The position numbers and the translations under genes are program-made. From JBBROS01 sp963752225 (GTDB taxonomy: Bacteria; Pseudomonadota; Alphaproteobacteria; Acetobacterales; Acetobacteraceae): a stretch of DNA of 64,000 nucleotides. The notes under the pieces are model-generated. The model was not told the origin of the DNA. It searched no databases and saw only the letters and a program-made list of their open reading frames with translations. This document shows, one piece after another, positions 8,988 to 20,139 of this stretch. Numbering within the stretch: position 1 is the first letter of the stretch; each line of letters starts with the position of its first letter. The stretch is taken from NCBI GenBank assembly GCA_963752225.1, contig CAVVXS010000007.1, forward strand, positions 1,736,001 to 1,800,000, given 5' to 3'.

Positions 8988-9738
8988 CGAAGCGGCGTTC
9001 CCGCCGGGCGAACTCTGCCAAGGCCTCGTCGAAATGGGCCGGGCTGAAATCGGGCCACAGCACGTCCATGAACACCAGCTCGGAGTAGGCGGACTGCCAC
9101 AGCAGGAAGTTGGACAGGCGCTGCTCGCCGCTGGTGCGGATCACGACGTCGGGGTCGGGCATGCCGGCGGTGGACAGGAATTGCTCGAAGCCGGTTTCGG
9201 TGAGCGACGCCGGGTCGAGCTCGCCGCGGGCGACGGCGGCGGCCGCCCGGCGCGCGGCGGCGGTGATCTCGTCGCGGGCGCCGTAGGACAGCGCCATGTT
9301 GAGGTTGAGGCGGGTGTTGCCGATCGTGGTGCGCTCGGCGCGGTCGAGCTCGGCGCGCGTGTCGGGGTCGAAGCGCTCCTTGTCGCCGATGATGCGGACC
9401 CGCACGCCTTCGCGGGTGATCTCGGCCAGTTCCTGGCGGATGTAGTGGCGCAGCAGGCCGGTGAGGTCGAGCACCTCGTCGGCGGGGCGGCGCCAGTTCT
9501 CGCTGCTGAAGGCGTAGAGGGTGAGCCATGAGACCGAGGATGCGGCGGCTGCCTCGATCGTGCGCCGCACCGCCTGGGCGCCGGCGCGGTGCCCGGCGAC
9601 CCGCGGCAGGCCGCGCGCCTGCGCCCAGCGGCCGTTGCCGTCCATGATGATGGCGACGTGCCGCGGGGCGCCAGGGGGCGTGCCGGGCGACGTGCTGGTT
9701 GCGGCACGGGCCTTCACCTCGGGCTTGATCACGGCCAT
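8971..9738 (-). CDS. uppS: isoprenyl transferase, undecaprenyl diphosphate synthase UppS
   Basis: UppS condenses isopentenyl diphosphate with farnesyl diphosphate to make the C55 lipid carrier used for peptidoglycan and O-antigen. The protein has 255 residues from ATG at 9738, five bases after the frr stop. The P-loop-like IIMDGNGRWA contains the catalytic aspartate, and the cis-prenyltransferase blocks LTLYAFSSENWRRP and DVVIRTSGEQRLSNFLLWQ are intact. The N-terminal 25 residues before RHVAIIMDG are low complexity and poorly conserved. The frame is open upstream of 9738, but that segment lies inside frr. Confidence 0.96.
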   Translation of the reverse strand: MAVIKPEVKARAATSTSPGTPPGAPRHVAIIMDGNGRWAQARGLPRVAGHRAGAQAVRRTIEAAAASSVSWLTLYAFSSENWRRPADEVLDLTGLLRHYIRQELAEITREGVRVRIIGDKERFDPDTRAELDRAERTTIGNTRLNLNMALSYGARDEITAAARRAAAAVARGELDPASLTETGFEQFLSTAGMPDPDVVIRTSGEQRLSNFLLWQSAYSELVFMDVLWPDFSPAHFDEALAEFARRERRFGARTG

Positions 9739-9743
9739 TCGCG

Positions 9744-10310
9744 TCAGACCTGCCGGATTTCCTTGTCTTTTTCGGTCAGCGACTCGTCGATGCGCTTGAT
9801 GTACGCGTCCGTGAGCTTCTGCACCGCGTCCGACCAATCCTTGGATTCGTCCTCGCCGATCTCGCCTTTCTTTTCGAACCCCTTGATCTGGTCCATGCCG
9901 TCGCGGCGCACGCCGCGCACCGCGACGCGGGCGCCCTCGGCATAGCGGCCCGCGGCCTTGGCCAGCTCGCCCCGCCGCTCGGCCGTGAGCTGCGGGATCG
10001 GCACCCGCACCACCTGGCCGTCGGAGCCGGGGTTGAGGCCCAGCCCGGAGTCGCGGATGGCGCGCTCGACGGCGCCGACCAGGGTGCGGTCCCAGACCTG
10101 GACCGTGATCATGCGCGGCTCCGGCACGCCGATCGTGCCGACCTGGGTGATCGGGACTTCGGTGCCGTAGGCCTCGACCTTGACCGGCTCCAGCAGAGCC
10201 GGGCTCGCGCGGCCGGTGCGCAGGCCGCCGAAGTCGCGGCGCAGCGTCTCCATGGCGCCGTCCATGCGTCGGGTCAGGTCGGCTTTCAGCGCGTTCAGAT
10301 CGGCGGGCAC
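9744..10310 (-). CDS. frr: ribosome recycling factor
   Basis: RRF, with EF-G, splits the post-termination ribosome. The 188-residue length is normal. The protein begins PADLNALKADLTRRMDGAM and contains the hallmark region DFGGLRTGRASPALLEPVKVEAYG and the C-terminal DESKDWSDAVQKLTDAYI helix. GTG at 10310 is preferred because GGAGAG lies five bases upstream. The open frame continues 55 residues upstream, but that extension is Arg/Ala-rich and unlike any RRF. A 94-base spacer separates it from pyrH. Confidence 0.96.
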   Translation of the reverse strand: MPADLNALKADLTRRMDGAMETLRRDFGGLRTGRASPALLEPVKVEAYGTEVPITQVGTIGVPEPRMITVQVWDRTLVGAVERAIRDSGLGLNPGSDGQVVRVPIPQLTAERRGELAKAAGRYAEGARVAVRGVRRDGMDQIKGFEKKGEIGEDESKDWSDAVQKLTDAYIKRIDESLTEKDKEIRQV

Positions 10311-10404
10311 GGCAACTCTCCTGGCATCCGCGGATGCCGCGCAGGCAAAAGGCCGGGACGCGGCGGCAAAGGCAAGCCTGTCTTGGTGAGGAATTGTGGC
10401 CGCA

Positions 10405-11130
10405 TCAAGCCGGCTCGACGATGCGGGTAAACGGCCCCTCGCCGCGCAGCACCTGTGCGAACGAGCCCGCGGCATGGATGTTGAACACCACGATCGGCAG
10501 CCCGTTCTCGCGCGCCACGCTGATGGCGGCGGCGTCCATCACCGCGAGGTCGCGCGACAGCACCTCGAGATAGGTGAGCTCGGCGTAGCGCTCGGCGCCG
10601 GGCACCTTGCGCGGGTCGGCCGAATACACGCCGTCGACCTGGGTGCCCTTCAGCAACAGGTCGCAGCCCATCTCGACCGCGCGCAGGGCGGCGGCGGTGT
10701 CGGTGGTGAAGAACGGGTTCCCGGTGCCGGCGGCGAAGATCACCACCCGGCCCTTCTCCATATGCCGGACGGCCCGGCGGCGGATGTAGGGCTCGCACAC
10801 GCTGCTCATGGGGATGGCCGATTGCACCCGGGTCGGCACGCCCTGCCGCTCCAGCACGCTTTGCATGCCGAGCGCGTTCATCACCGTCGCCAGCATGCCC
10901 ATGTAGTCGGCCTGGGCGCGGTCCATACCGCCGGCGGCGCCGGAGATGCCGCGGAAGATGTTGCCGCCGCCGATCACCAGGCAGACCTGCATGCCGGTCG
11001 CAGCCACGTCGGCGACGTCCTTGGCGATGCGGGTGATCGTCTCCGTGTCGAGGCCGTATTCCCGCCGTCCCATCAGCGCCTCGCCCGAGATCTTCAGCAG
11101 GACGCGCGAGTAGAGCGGCGGGACGGACAT
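10405..11130 (-). CDS. pyrH: uridylate kinase (UMP kinase)
   Basis: PyrH phosphorylates UMP to UDP in pyrimidine nucleotide synthesis and is hexameric and allosteric in bacteria. The 241-residue protein has the amino-acid-kinase-fold motifs KISGEALMG near the N-terminus, VIGGGNIFRG for phosphate binding, and the nucleotide-binding blocks FAAGTGNPFFTTDTAAALRA and LKGTQVDGVYSADP. The ATG at 11130 is preceded by AAGGAT at good distance. An upstream in-frame extension of 74 residues is Arg/Pro-rich and reaches into tsf, so I reject it. The order rpsB-tsf-pyrH-frr is the common bacterial one. Confidence 0.97.
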   Translation of the reverse strand: MSVPPLYSRVLLKISGEALMGRREYGLDTETITRIAKDVADVAATGMQVCLVIGGGNIFRGISGAAGGMDRAQADYMGMLATVMNALGMQSVLERQGVPTRVQSAIPMSSVCEPYIRRRAVRHMEKGRVVIFAAGTGNPFFTTDTAAALRAVEMGCDLLLKGTQVDGVYSADPRKVPGAERYAELTYLEVLSRDLAVMDAAAISVARENGLPIVVFNIHAAGSFAQVLRGEGPFTRIVEPA

Positions 11131-11251
11131 CGGATCCTTTCTCGGGTTCGCGCGAACGCGAAACTCTCGGCATCGCGCGGGCGCGAAGCGGCGGCAACCT
11201 AGAGGCTGCCGCCGACTGTCACAAGTCGCCTTCTGTTCTAAACCGTCTGTT

Positions 11252-12196
11252 CTAGGCTGCCGGTTGCGGGGCGTCGGGATTGGGCTTCTTGACCCCGGAC
11301 ACCGCGGCCACCTCGGCGGCGAAATCATCCGACCCCTTCTCGATGCCTTCACCGAGCTGGAAGCGCGCGAAGCCGACCAGGTTGGCGCCGGCCTTCTTCA
11401 TCACCGCCTTGACCCGGCTTTCACCGTCATGCACCCAGACCTGCTCCAGCAGCACGACTTCCTCGTAGTATTTGGCGATGCGGCCGGTGACCATCTTTTC
11501 GATGATGGCCTCAGGCTTGCCGGACTGGCGCGCCTGCTCGGACAACACGGCCCGTTCGCGCTCGAGCGCCGCCGGGTCGACGGCGCTGGTGTCGAGCGCT
11601 TCCGGACGGGTCGCGGCCACGTGCATGCCGACCTGGCGGCCGAGCGTTTCCAGCGCGTCGAGTTCGCTTGCGCCTTCGAGTGCCACCAACACGCCGATCT
11701 TGCCCAGGCCGGGCTTCAGCGCGCCGTGCACGTAGGTTGCGACCGCGCCCTGCCCGACGCTCATCACGCGGGCGCGGCGCAGGCTCATGTTCTCGCCGAT
11801 GGTGGCGATCAGGTGGGTGATCTGGTCGGCGACCGTCCGGCTCTCGCCCGGAAAGTTCGCAGCCTTGATCGCGTCCAGGTCCTCGCCGACCTCGAGCGCG
11901 ACCTTGGCCACGCCTTCGACCAGCGCCTGGAACGCCTCGTTGCGGGCGACGAAGTCGGTCTCGGCGTTCACCTCGACCATGGCCGCCCTCAGCGGGCTGC
12001 TCGCCACGCCGACCAGGCCTTCGGCCGCCACCCGGCCGCTTTTCTTGGCCGCCGCCGACAGGCCCTTCTTGCGCAGCCAATCGATCGCCGCCTCGGTGTC
12101 GCCGCCGTTCTCGGTCAGCGCCTTCTTGCAATCCATCATGCCGGCGCCGGTCTTTTCGCGCAGGTCCTTAACCAGCGCCGCTGTGATCTCAGCCAT
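11252..12196 (-). CDS. tsf: translation elongation factor Ts
   Basis: EF-Ts exchanges GDP for GTP on EF-Tu. The 314-residue protein starts MAEITAALVKDLREKTGAG and carries both Prosite-type signatures, TGAGMMDCKKAL near residue 17 and NAETDFVARNEAF near residue 75. A dimerisation/core region is followed by a short Pro/Ala tail (KKPNPDAPQPAA). ATG at 12196 has GGAG about nine bases upstream. An ATG nine bases further upstream is also in frame but less well placed. It lies 21 bases downstream of rpsB and is very likely co-transcribed with it. Confidence 0.97.
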   Translation of the reverse strand: MAEITAALVKDLREKTGAGMMDCKKALTENGGDTEAAIDWLRKKGLSAAAKKSGRVAAEGLVGVASSPLRAAMVEVNAETDFVARNEAFQALVEGVAKVALEVGEDLDAIKAANFPGESRTVADQITHLIATIGENMSLRRARVMSVGQGAVATYVHGALKPGLGKIGVLVALEGASELDALETLGRQVGMHVAATRPEALDTSAVDPAALERERAVLSEQARQSGKPEAIIEKMVTGRIAKYYEEVVLLEQVWVHDGESRVKAVMKKAGANLVGFARFQLGEGIEKGSDDFAAEVAAVSGVKKPNPDAPQPAA

Positions 12197-12217
12197 TCCG
12201 TCCACTCCGTTCAGCTG

Positions 12218-13006
12218 TCAGGCGGGCGCCTGCTCGGTCTCGGGCGCAACCGGCTCCGGCAGCGGCTCCATCGGCGGCAACTCGGCCGAGGCGCCGAGGT
12301 CGCGACCCGACGCCACCATTTCGGCGCTGATGCCGTCCAGCACGGCGCCGGCGATCAGGTCGCAGTAGAGGGTGATGGCGCGGATGGCGTCGTCATTGCC
12401 CGGGATCGGGTAGGTGACGCCAGCCGGGTCGCTGTTGCTGTCGAGCACGGCGATGACGGGGATGCCAAGCTTGGTGGCTTCCTCGACCGCCAGCTTCTCC
12501 TTGTTGGTGTCGATGATGAACAGCACGTCCGGCAGGCCGCCCATGTCCTTGATGCCGCCCAGCGCGCGTTCCAGCTTTTCCTGGTCGCGGGTGATGTCGA
12601 GCACCTCTTTCTTGGTCAGGCCTTGGGTGTCGCCGCCGAGCATCTCCTCGATCTGGCGCAGGCGCTTGATGCTGCCGGTGATGGTCTTCCAATTGGTCAG
12701 CATGCCGCCGAGCCAGCGGTGGTTGACGTAGTACTGGCCGCAGCGCTTGGCGCTCTCGGCGACGTACTCGGCCGCCGCACGCTTGGTGCCGACGAACAGC
12801 ACCCGGCCGCCGGCCGCGGTGATGTCGCGCACGGCCCGCAGCGCCCGGTCCAGCATCGGCACCGTCTGCTGCAGGTCGATGATGTGCACCTGGTTGCGCA
12901 CGCCGAAGATGTACGGCTCCATGCGCGGGTTCCAGCGCCGCGTGTGGTGGCCGAAATGGACGCCGGCCTCGAGCAGCTGGCGCAATGAGAAGTCAGGCAT
13001 CGCCAT
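12218..13006 (-). CDS. rpsB: 30S ribosomal protein S2
   Basis: S2 binds the 30S subunit near S1 and is needed for S1 loading. The 262-residue protein begins MAMPDFSLRQLLEAGVHFG and has the S2 signature regions GHHTRRWNPRMEPYIFG and the later PDVLFIIDTNKEKLAVEEA. The last 25 residues are Pro/Glu/Ala-rich and extend beyond the usual S2 core. ATG at 13006 has AAAGGA eight bases upstream; the ATG at 13000 is a less likely alternative. It is the first gene of the long minus-strand cluster that runs to lpxA. Confidence 0.97.
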   Translation of the reverse strand: MAMPDFSLRQLLEAGVHFGHHTRRWNPRMEPYIFGVRNQVHIIDLQQTVPMLDRALRAVRDITAAGGRVLFVGTKRAAAEYVAESAKRCGQYYVNHRWLGGMLTNWKTITGSIKRLRQIEEMLGGDTQGLTKKEVLDITRDQEKLERALGGIKDMGGLPDVLFIIDTNKEKLAVEEATKLGIPVIAVLDSNSDPAGVTYPIPGNDDAIRAITLYCDLIAGAVLDGISAEMVASGRDLGASAELPPMEPLPEPVAPETEQAPA

Positions 13007-13133
13007 GAGCGTGTCCTTTCCAGTGGTCCGGTTGATCCTCCGCGGGGCCAGGCCTTGCGGCACCGGATCCGGGTTGAACCCCGGGAAAGGCGCCCCGCGT
13101 GTGAATTACCCGCGACGGTCGCGAGCGGTCGGG

Positions 13134-13162
13134 GATATGCTCGTTTACTCGGCAAAACGCAA
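13134..13162 (-). promoter_or_regulatory. candidate sigma70-type promoter for rpsB
   Basis: On the minus strand TTGCGT (13157-13162) and CATATC (13134-13139) are separated by 17 bases. This is a plausible housekeeping promoter and would give an rpsB leader of roughly 120 bases. The leader contains short GC-rich inverted repeats (around 13060-13090) that could support S2 autoregulation, but I do not recognise a described leader family. Confidence 0.45.
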
Positions 13163-13200
13163 GCGTCCGGCGAGGCGGGCACGGCTGTGCATGGGAGGTC

Positions 13201-13215
13201 TGTAAAGACTTTACA
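13201..13215. promoter_or_regulatory. perfect 15-base palindromic operator-like site
   Basis: The sequence TGTAAAGACTTTACA is a perfect 7+1+7 inverted repeat, immediately followed by a partial third half-site (GGTTTACAG). It stands out as AT-rich in a GC-rich intergenic region between the divergent rpsB and the acyl-CoA ligase gene, about 92 bases upstream of the ligase start. Spacing and symmetry fit a dimeric repressor or activator site. The regulator is unknown. Confidence 0.45.
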
Positions 13216-13306
13216 GGTTTACAGCCGGCGGCCGAGGCGGGCGGTCGCAAAAACCTGCCGTGTGCCGTTGAACATGCGATCGAAGATGGTTCTTGGGGAG
13301 ACGGGC

Positions 13307-14824
13307 GTGGCGCATTCGGTGGGCGAGATTGTCGAGCAGCATCAAGGGGAGCGCGCGATCGGCGCGCCCGGCCGCGATTGGCTCGGCGGCACGGACTTGG
13401 CGGACTTGGTGCGATCGACGCGTGAGGCGCTGAACCGGGCCGGCATCGGCCGCGGCGACCGGGTGGCGATCGTGCTGCCGAACGGGCCGGAGATGGCGAC
13501 CTGCTTCCTTGCCGTGGCGGCGACCTGCGCCGCGGCGCCGCTCAACCCCGCCTACAAGGACGAGGAGTTCGAGTTCTACCTGTCCGACCTGCGCCCGGCG
13601 GCGCTGATCGTGCTCGACGAGGACGAGAGCGCCGCGAGCTTCGCCGCGACCCGGCTCGGCATCCCGGTGATCGAGCTGCGCCAGCGCGAAGGGGCGGCCG
13701 GCCTGTTCGAGCTCGACACCTCCGCGCTGCCCGACCGCGAAGCCGCCCAGCCCGGCCCGTCGCAGCCGGACGACATCGCGCTGGTACTGCACACCTCGGG
13801 CACGACGGCGCGGCCGAAGATCGTGCCGCTCAGCAACCGCAACGTCGCCGCCTCGGCGGGCAACGTCGCCGCGGCGCTGGCGCTGACGGGCGAGGATACC
13901 TGCCTCAACATCATGCCGCTGTTCCATATCCACGGCCTGATCGCTGCCGTGCTGTCGAGCCTGCAGGCCGGCGCCGCCGTGTGCTGCACGCCGGGGTTCA
14001 GCGCGTTCAAGATGCCGGACTGGCTCACGACGGTGCGGCCGAGCTGGTATACCGCGGTGCCGACGATGCACCAGGCAATCCTGATGCGGATGCGCGACAA
14101 GCAGGAGCAGGCGCGCGGCGCCGGGTTGCGGCTGATCCGGTCGTCGTCCGCCTCCTTGCCGCCGCAGGTGATGGCGGAGCTGGAAGAGGTGTTCGGCTGC
14201 CCGGTGATCGAGGCCTACGGCATGACCGAGGCGGCGCACCAGATGTGCAGCAACCCGCTGCCGCCCGCCGCGCGCAAGCCCGGCTGCGTCGGCCGTGCCG
14301 CCGGGCCCGAGGTGGCGGTGATGGACGACGATGGCGCCATCCTGCCGCAGGGCAGCACCGGCGAAGTGGTGATCCGCGGCGCCAACGTGACGCCGGGCTA
14401 CGACAACAATCCGGAGGCGAATGCCAAGGCGTTCACCAATGGCTGGTTCCGCACCGGCGACCAGGGGCGGTTCGACCAGGATGGCTACCTGTTCCTGACC
14501 GGGCGGCTGAAGGAGCAGATCAACCGGGGCGGGGAGAAGATCAGCCCGATCGAGATCGACGTGGTGCTGCTCGACCATCCCGGCATCGCCCAGGTGGTGA
14601 CGTTCGGCATTCCGCACGAGAAGCTGGGGGAAGAGGTCGGGGCGGTGGTGGTGCTGCGCAACGGGCACACGGTGACCGAGCAGGAGATCCGCGATTTCGC
14701 GGCGACCCGGCTTGCGGCCTACAAGGTGCCGCGGCGGATCGTGATGATGTACCACCTGCCGAAGGGTGCCACCGGCAAGGTGCAGCGCGTGGGGTTGGCG
14801 CAAAAGCTGGGGCTGGTGGCCTAG
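13307..14824 (+). CDS. AMP-dependent acyl-CoA ligase, oxalate-CoA ligase (AAE3/Pcs60)-like
   Basis: This adenylate-forming enzyme would activate a carboxylic acid with ATP and load it onto CoA in the cytoplasm. The 505-residue protein shows the phosphate-binding LHTSGTTARPKIV motif in the middle, the later YGMTEAAHQM, the GWFRTGDQGRFDQDGYLFLTGR hinge block and C-terminal YKVPRR...PKGATGKVQR with the catalytic lysine. The segment from the N-terminus through NPAYKDEEFEFYLSDLRP resembles plant AAE3/yeast Pcs60 oxalyl-CoA synthetases more than fatty acyl ligases, but substrate is not readable from sequence. GTG at 13307 is preferred (GGGAGA upstream); ATG codons at 13274 and 13286 are alternatives. 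It faces away from rpsB, with a palindrome at 13201-13215 upstream. Confidence 0.85.
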   Translation: MAHSVGEIVEQHQGERAIGAPGRDWLGGTDLADLVRSTREALNRAGIGRGDRVAIVLPNGPEMATCFLAVAATCAAAPLNPAYKDEEFEFYLSDLRPAALIVLDEDESAASFAATRLGIPVIELRQREGAAGLFELDTSALPDREAAQPGPSQPDDIALVLHTSGTTARPKIVPLSNRNVAASAGNVAAALALTGEDTCLNIMPLFHIHGLIAAVLSSLQAGAAVCCTPGFSAFKMPDWLTTVRPSWYTAVPTMHQAILMRMRDKQEQARGAGLRLIRSSSASLPPQVMAELEEVFGCPVIEAYGMTEAAHQMCSNPLPPAARKPGCVGRAAGPEVAVMDDDGAILPQGSTGEVVIRGANVTPGYDNNPEANAKAFTNGWFRTGDQGRFDQDGYLFLTGRLKEQINRGGEKISPIEIDVVLLDHPGIAQVVTFGIPHEKLGEEVGAVVVLRNGHTVTEQEIRDFAATRLAAYKVPRRIVMMYHLPKGATGKVQRVGLAQKLGLVA

Positions 14825-14825
14825 G

Positions 14826-14992
14826 CAAGGGCTCTCCCTCCGCGGTCGTTCCACCTGTCCGAAGCCGGCCAGCCGGAACCTTCGACCGCTCCGCCCTTGA
14901 CCCGCTGGGGCCGGGGGCCCCAGACCAGCGTTTGATGGATTTCAAAGGCTCCGCCTTTGATGGGGTTCAAAGGAGCGACGCCCCTTTGCCTA
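14826..14992 (+). repeat. dispersed intergenic repeat, copy A (full-length type)
   Basis: This spacer between the ligase and the ketopantoate reductase-like gene is built of modules. It holds a GGGCTCTCCCTCCGCGG block, a TTCCACCTGTCC block, a CTGGGGCC...GGCCCCAG hairpin, TTTGATGGATTTCAAAGGC with CCGCCTTTGATGGGGTTC, and a closing GGAGCGACGCCCC-type hairpin. The same modules in the same order occur on the opposite strand at 25960-26151, and the second half recurs at 21412-21520. No open frame in it looks protein-coding. Confidence 0.8.
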
Positions 14993-15006
14993 AGCTTGGA
15001 GACATT

Positions 15007-15978
15007 ATGACCCAGCTTTGCGTGTTCGGCGCCGGCGCCATCGGCGGCTTCCTGGCGGCGCGGCTGCAGGCGGCCGGGACGGCGGTGTCGGTGGTGGCGC
15101 GCGGGCCGCACCTCGCCGCGATGCAGGCGGATGGGCTGGTGCTGCAGTCGGGCGGCGAGGCGATCGTGACCCGGCCGCGCGTCGCCGCCAGCACCGCCGA
15201 GTTGGGGCCGCAGGATTACGTGTTCATCACGTTGAAGGCGCACTCGCTCGAACCCGCCCTGCCGCAACTGGCGCCGCTGATCGGGCCGCACACGACGATC
15301 GTCGCCGGGGTGAACGGGTTGCCGTGGTGGTATTTCTACGGCGTGGACGGGCCGTATCGCGACCGGCGCATCGAGGCTGTGGACCCGCACGGCGCGATCT
15401 GGGACGGGCTGCCGCCTTCGCAGACCCTCGGTTGCATCGTCTACCCGGCCGCCGAGATCGCCGCTCCCGGAGTCATCGCCCACACCTTCGGCGACCGCTT
15501 CAGCCTGGGCGAGCCCGATGGCAGCCGCAGCGAGCGGGCGGAGCGTTTGTCGAAGCTGCTGATCGGCGCCGGGTTGAAGGCGCCGATACGGCCGCGCATC
15601 CGCGACGAGCTGTGGGTGAAGCTGTGGGGCAACATGGCGTTCAACCCAATCAGCGCGCTGACGACGGCAACGCTCGACGTGATCACGGGGGAGCCCGGCA
15701 CGCATGCCCTGGCGCGAGCGATGATGCTGGAAGGACAGGCGGTGGCGGAGGCGATCGGCATCCGCTTCGCGATCGACGTAGATAAGCGGCTGGCCGGGGG
15801 CGCCGAGGTCGGGCACCACCGGACGTCGATGCTGCAGGACCTGGAGCTGGGACGGCCACTGGAGATCGAGGCGCTGCTGGGCTCGGTGGTCGAAGTGGCC
15901 GGCTGGGTCGGGGTCGAGGTGCCGCTCAGCACGGCGGTGCTGACCTTGGTGCGGCAGCGGGCGGCGATGCGGGGTTAG
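15007..15978 (+). CDS. 2-dehydropantoate 2-reductase family protein
   Basis: The family (PanE/ApbA) reduces ketopantoate to pantoate with NADPH in the CoA pathway. Several paralogues per genome with unknown oxo-acid substrates are common. The 323-residue protein starts MTQLCVFGAGAIGGFLAARL, with the Rossmann GAGAIGG at residues 8-14. It also has the domain-linker region RDELWVKLWGNMAFNPISAL that contains the family's catalytic lysine and asparagine, and HHRTSMLQDLELGRPLEIEA near the C-terminus. It is the only gene between repeat copy A and the inverted repeat at 15979. Pantoate synthesis is possible, since coaX lies 10 kb away, but a paralogous role is equally likely. Confidence 0.85.
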   Translation: MTQLCVFGAGAIGGFLAARLQAAGTAVSVVARGPHLAAMQADGLVLQSGGEAIVTRPRVAASTAELGPQDYVFITLKAHSLEPALPQLAPLIGPHTTIVAGVNGLPWWYFYGVDGPYRDRRIEAVDPHGAIWDGLPPSQTLGCIVYPAAEIAAPGVIAHTFGDRFSLGEPDGSRSERAERLSKLLIGAGLKAPIRPRIRDELWVKLWGNMAFNPISALTTATLDVITGEPGTHALARAMMLEGQAVAEAIGIRFAIDVDKRLAGGAEVGHHRTSMLQDLELGRPLEIEALLGSVVEVAGWVGVEVPLSTAVLTLVRQRAAMRG

Positions 15979-16040
15979 GTGGTGGGCTTAAAGCCCACCC
16001 TACATAGCCGCGGACTGTAGGGTGGGCTTTAGCCCACCAC
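15979..16040. terminator. large inverted repeat between convergent genes, likely bidirectional terminator
   Basis: A 26-base arm (15979-16004) pairs with a 25-base arm (16016-16040) with a single bulged T and an 11-base loop. The core is GTAGGGTGGGCTTTAGCCCACC, split across the arms. It begins directly after the stop of the reductase gene and ends two bases before the stop of the convergent dnaE, so it can terminate both. There is no strong T-tract. The core resembles a repetitive hairpin seen between genes in many bacteria. Confidence 0.7.
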
Positions 16041-16042
16041 CG

Positions 16043-19507
<3,465 letters not shown>

Positions 19508-20139
19508 GCCGGTCCATTCGCGCGGCGAGGTCCGGGTTGTGGGTGGCGATCAGTGCCGCGACGCCCTGCCCGCGCACCACCCGCAGCAGTTCGTCGAACA
19601 CCAAAGCCGACGTGCCGACGTCGAGGTTGCCGGTCGGTTCGTCGGCCAGCAGCACGGCCGGTTGGTTGGCGAGCGCGCGGGCGATTGCGACGCGCTGCTT
19701 CTCGCCGCCCGAGAGCTTGCCGGGTAGATGCTCGAGCCGGTGGGCCATCCCGAACGCGGTCAGCAGCGCGGCCGCGCGCTCGCGGGCGGCGGCGCGGGGG
19801 GTGACGGCGACCATCTGCGGCAGCATGACGTTCTCGACGGCGGAGAACTCGGCCAGCAAGTGGTGCGCCTGGTAGACGAAGCCGATGCGGTCGCGGCGGA
19901 TCGCGGTGCGTTCGGGGTCACCGAGCTGCCCGGCGTCGCGGCCGTCGACGCTGACGGTGCCGGCGTCCGGCCGCTCGAGCAGCCCGGCGAGGTGCAGCAG
20001 CGTGCTTTTGCCGGTGCCGGAGGGTGCCACCAGGGCGACGATCTCGCCGGCGGACAGGACGAGGTCGGCGTCCTGCAGCACCTGCAGCAGGTCGTCGCCG
20101 CTGCGGTAGGCGCGCGAGACGCTCCGCAGCGCCAGCGGT

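Noticed and set aside
13007..13133. Known ribosomal-protein leader or riboswitch upstream of rpsB
   Set aside because: Short GC hairpins are present but I cannot match them to a described leader family from sequence alone.
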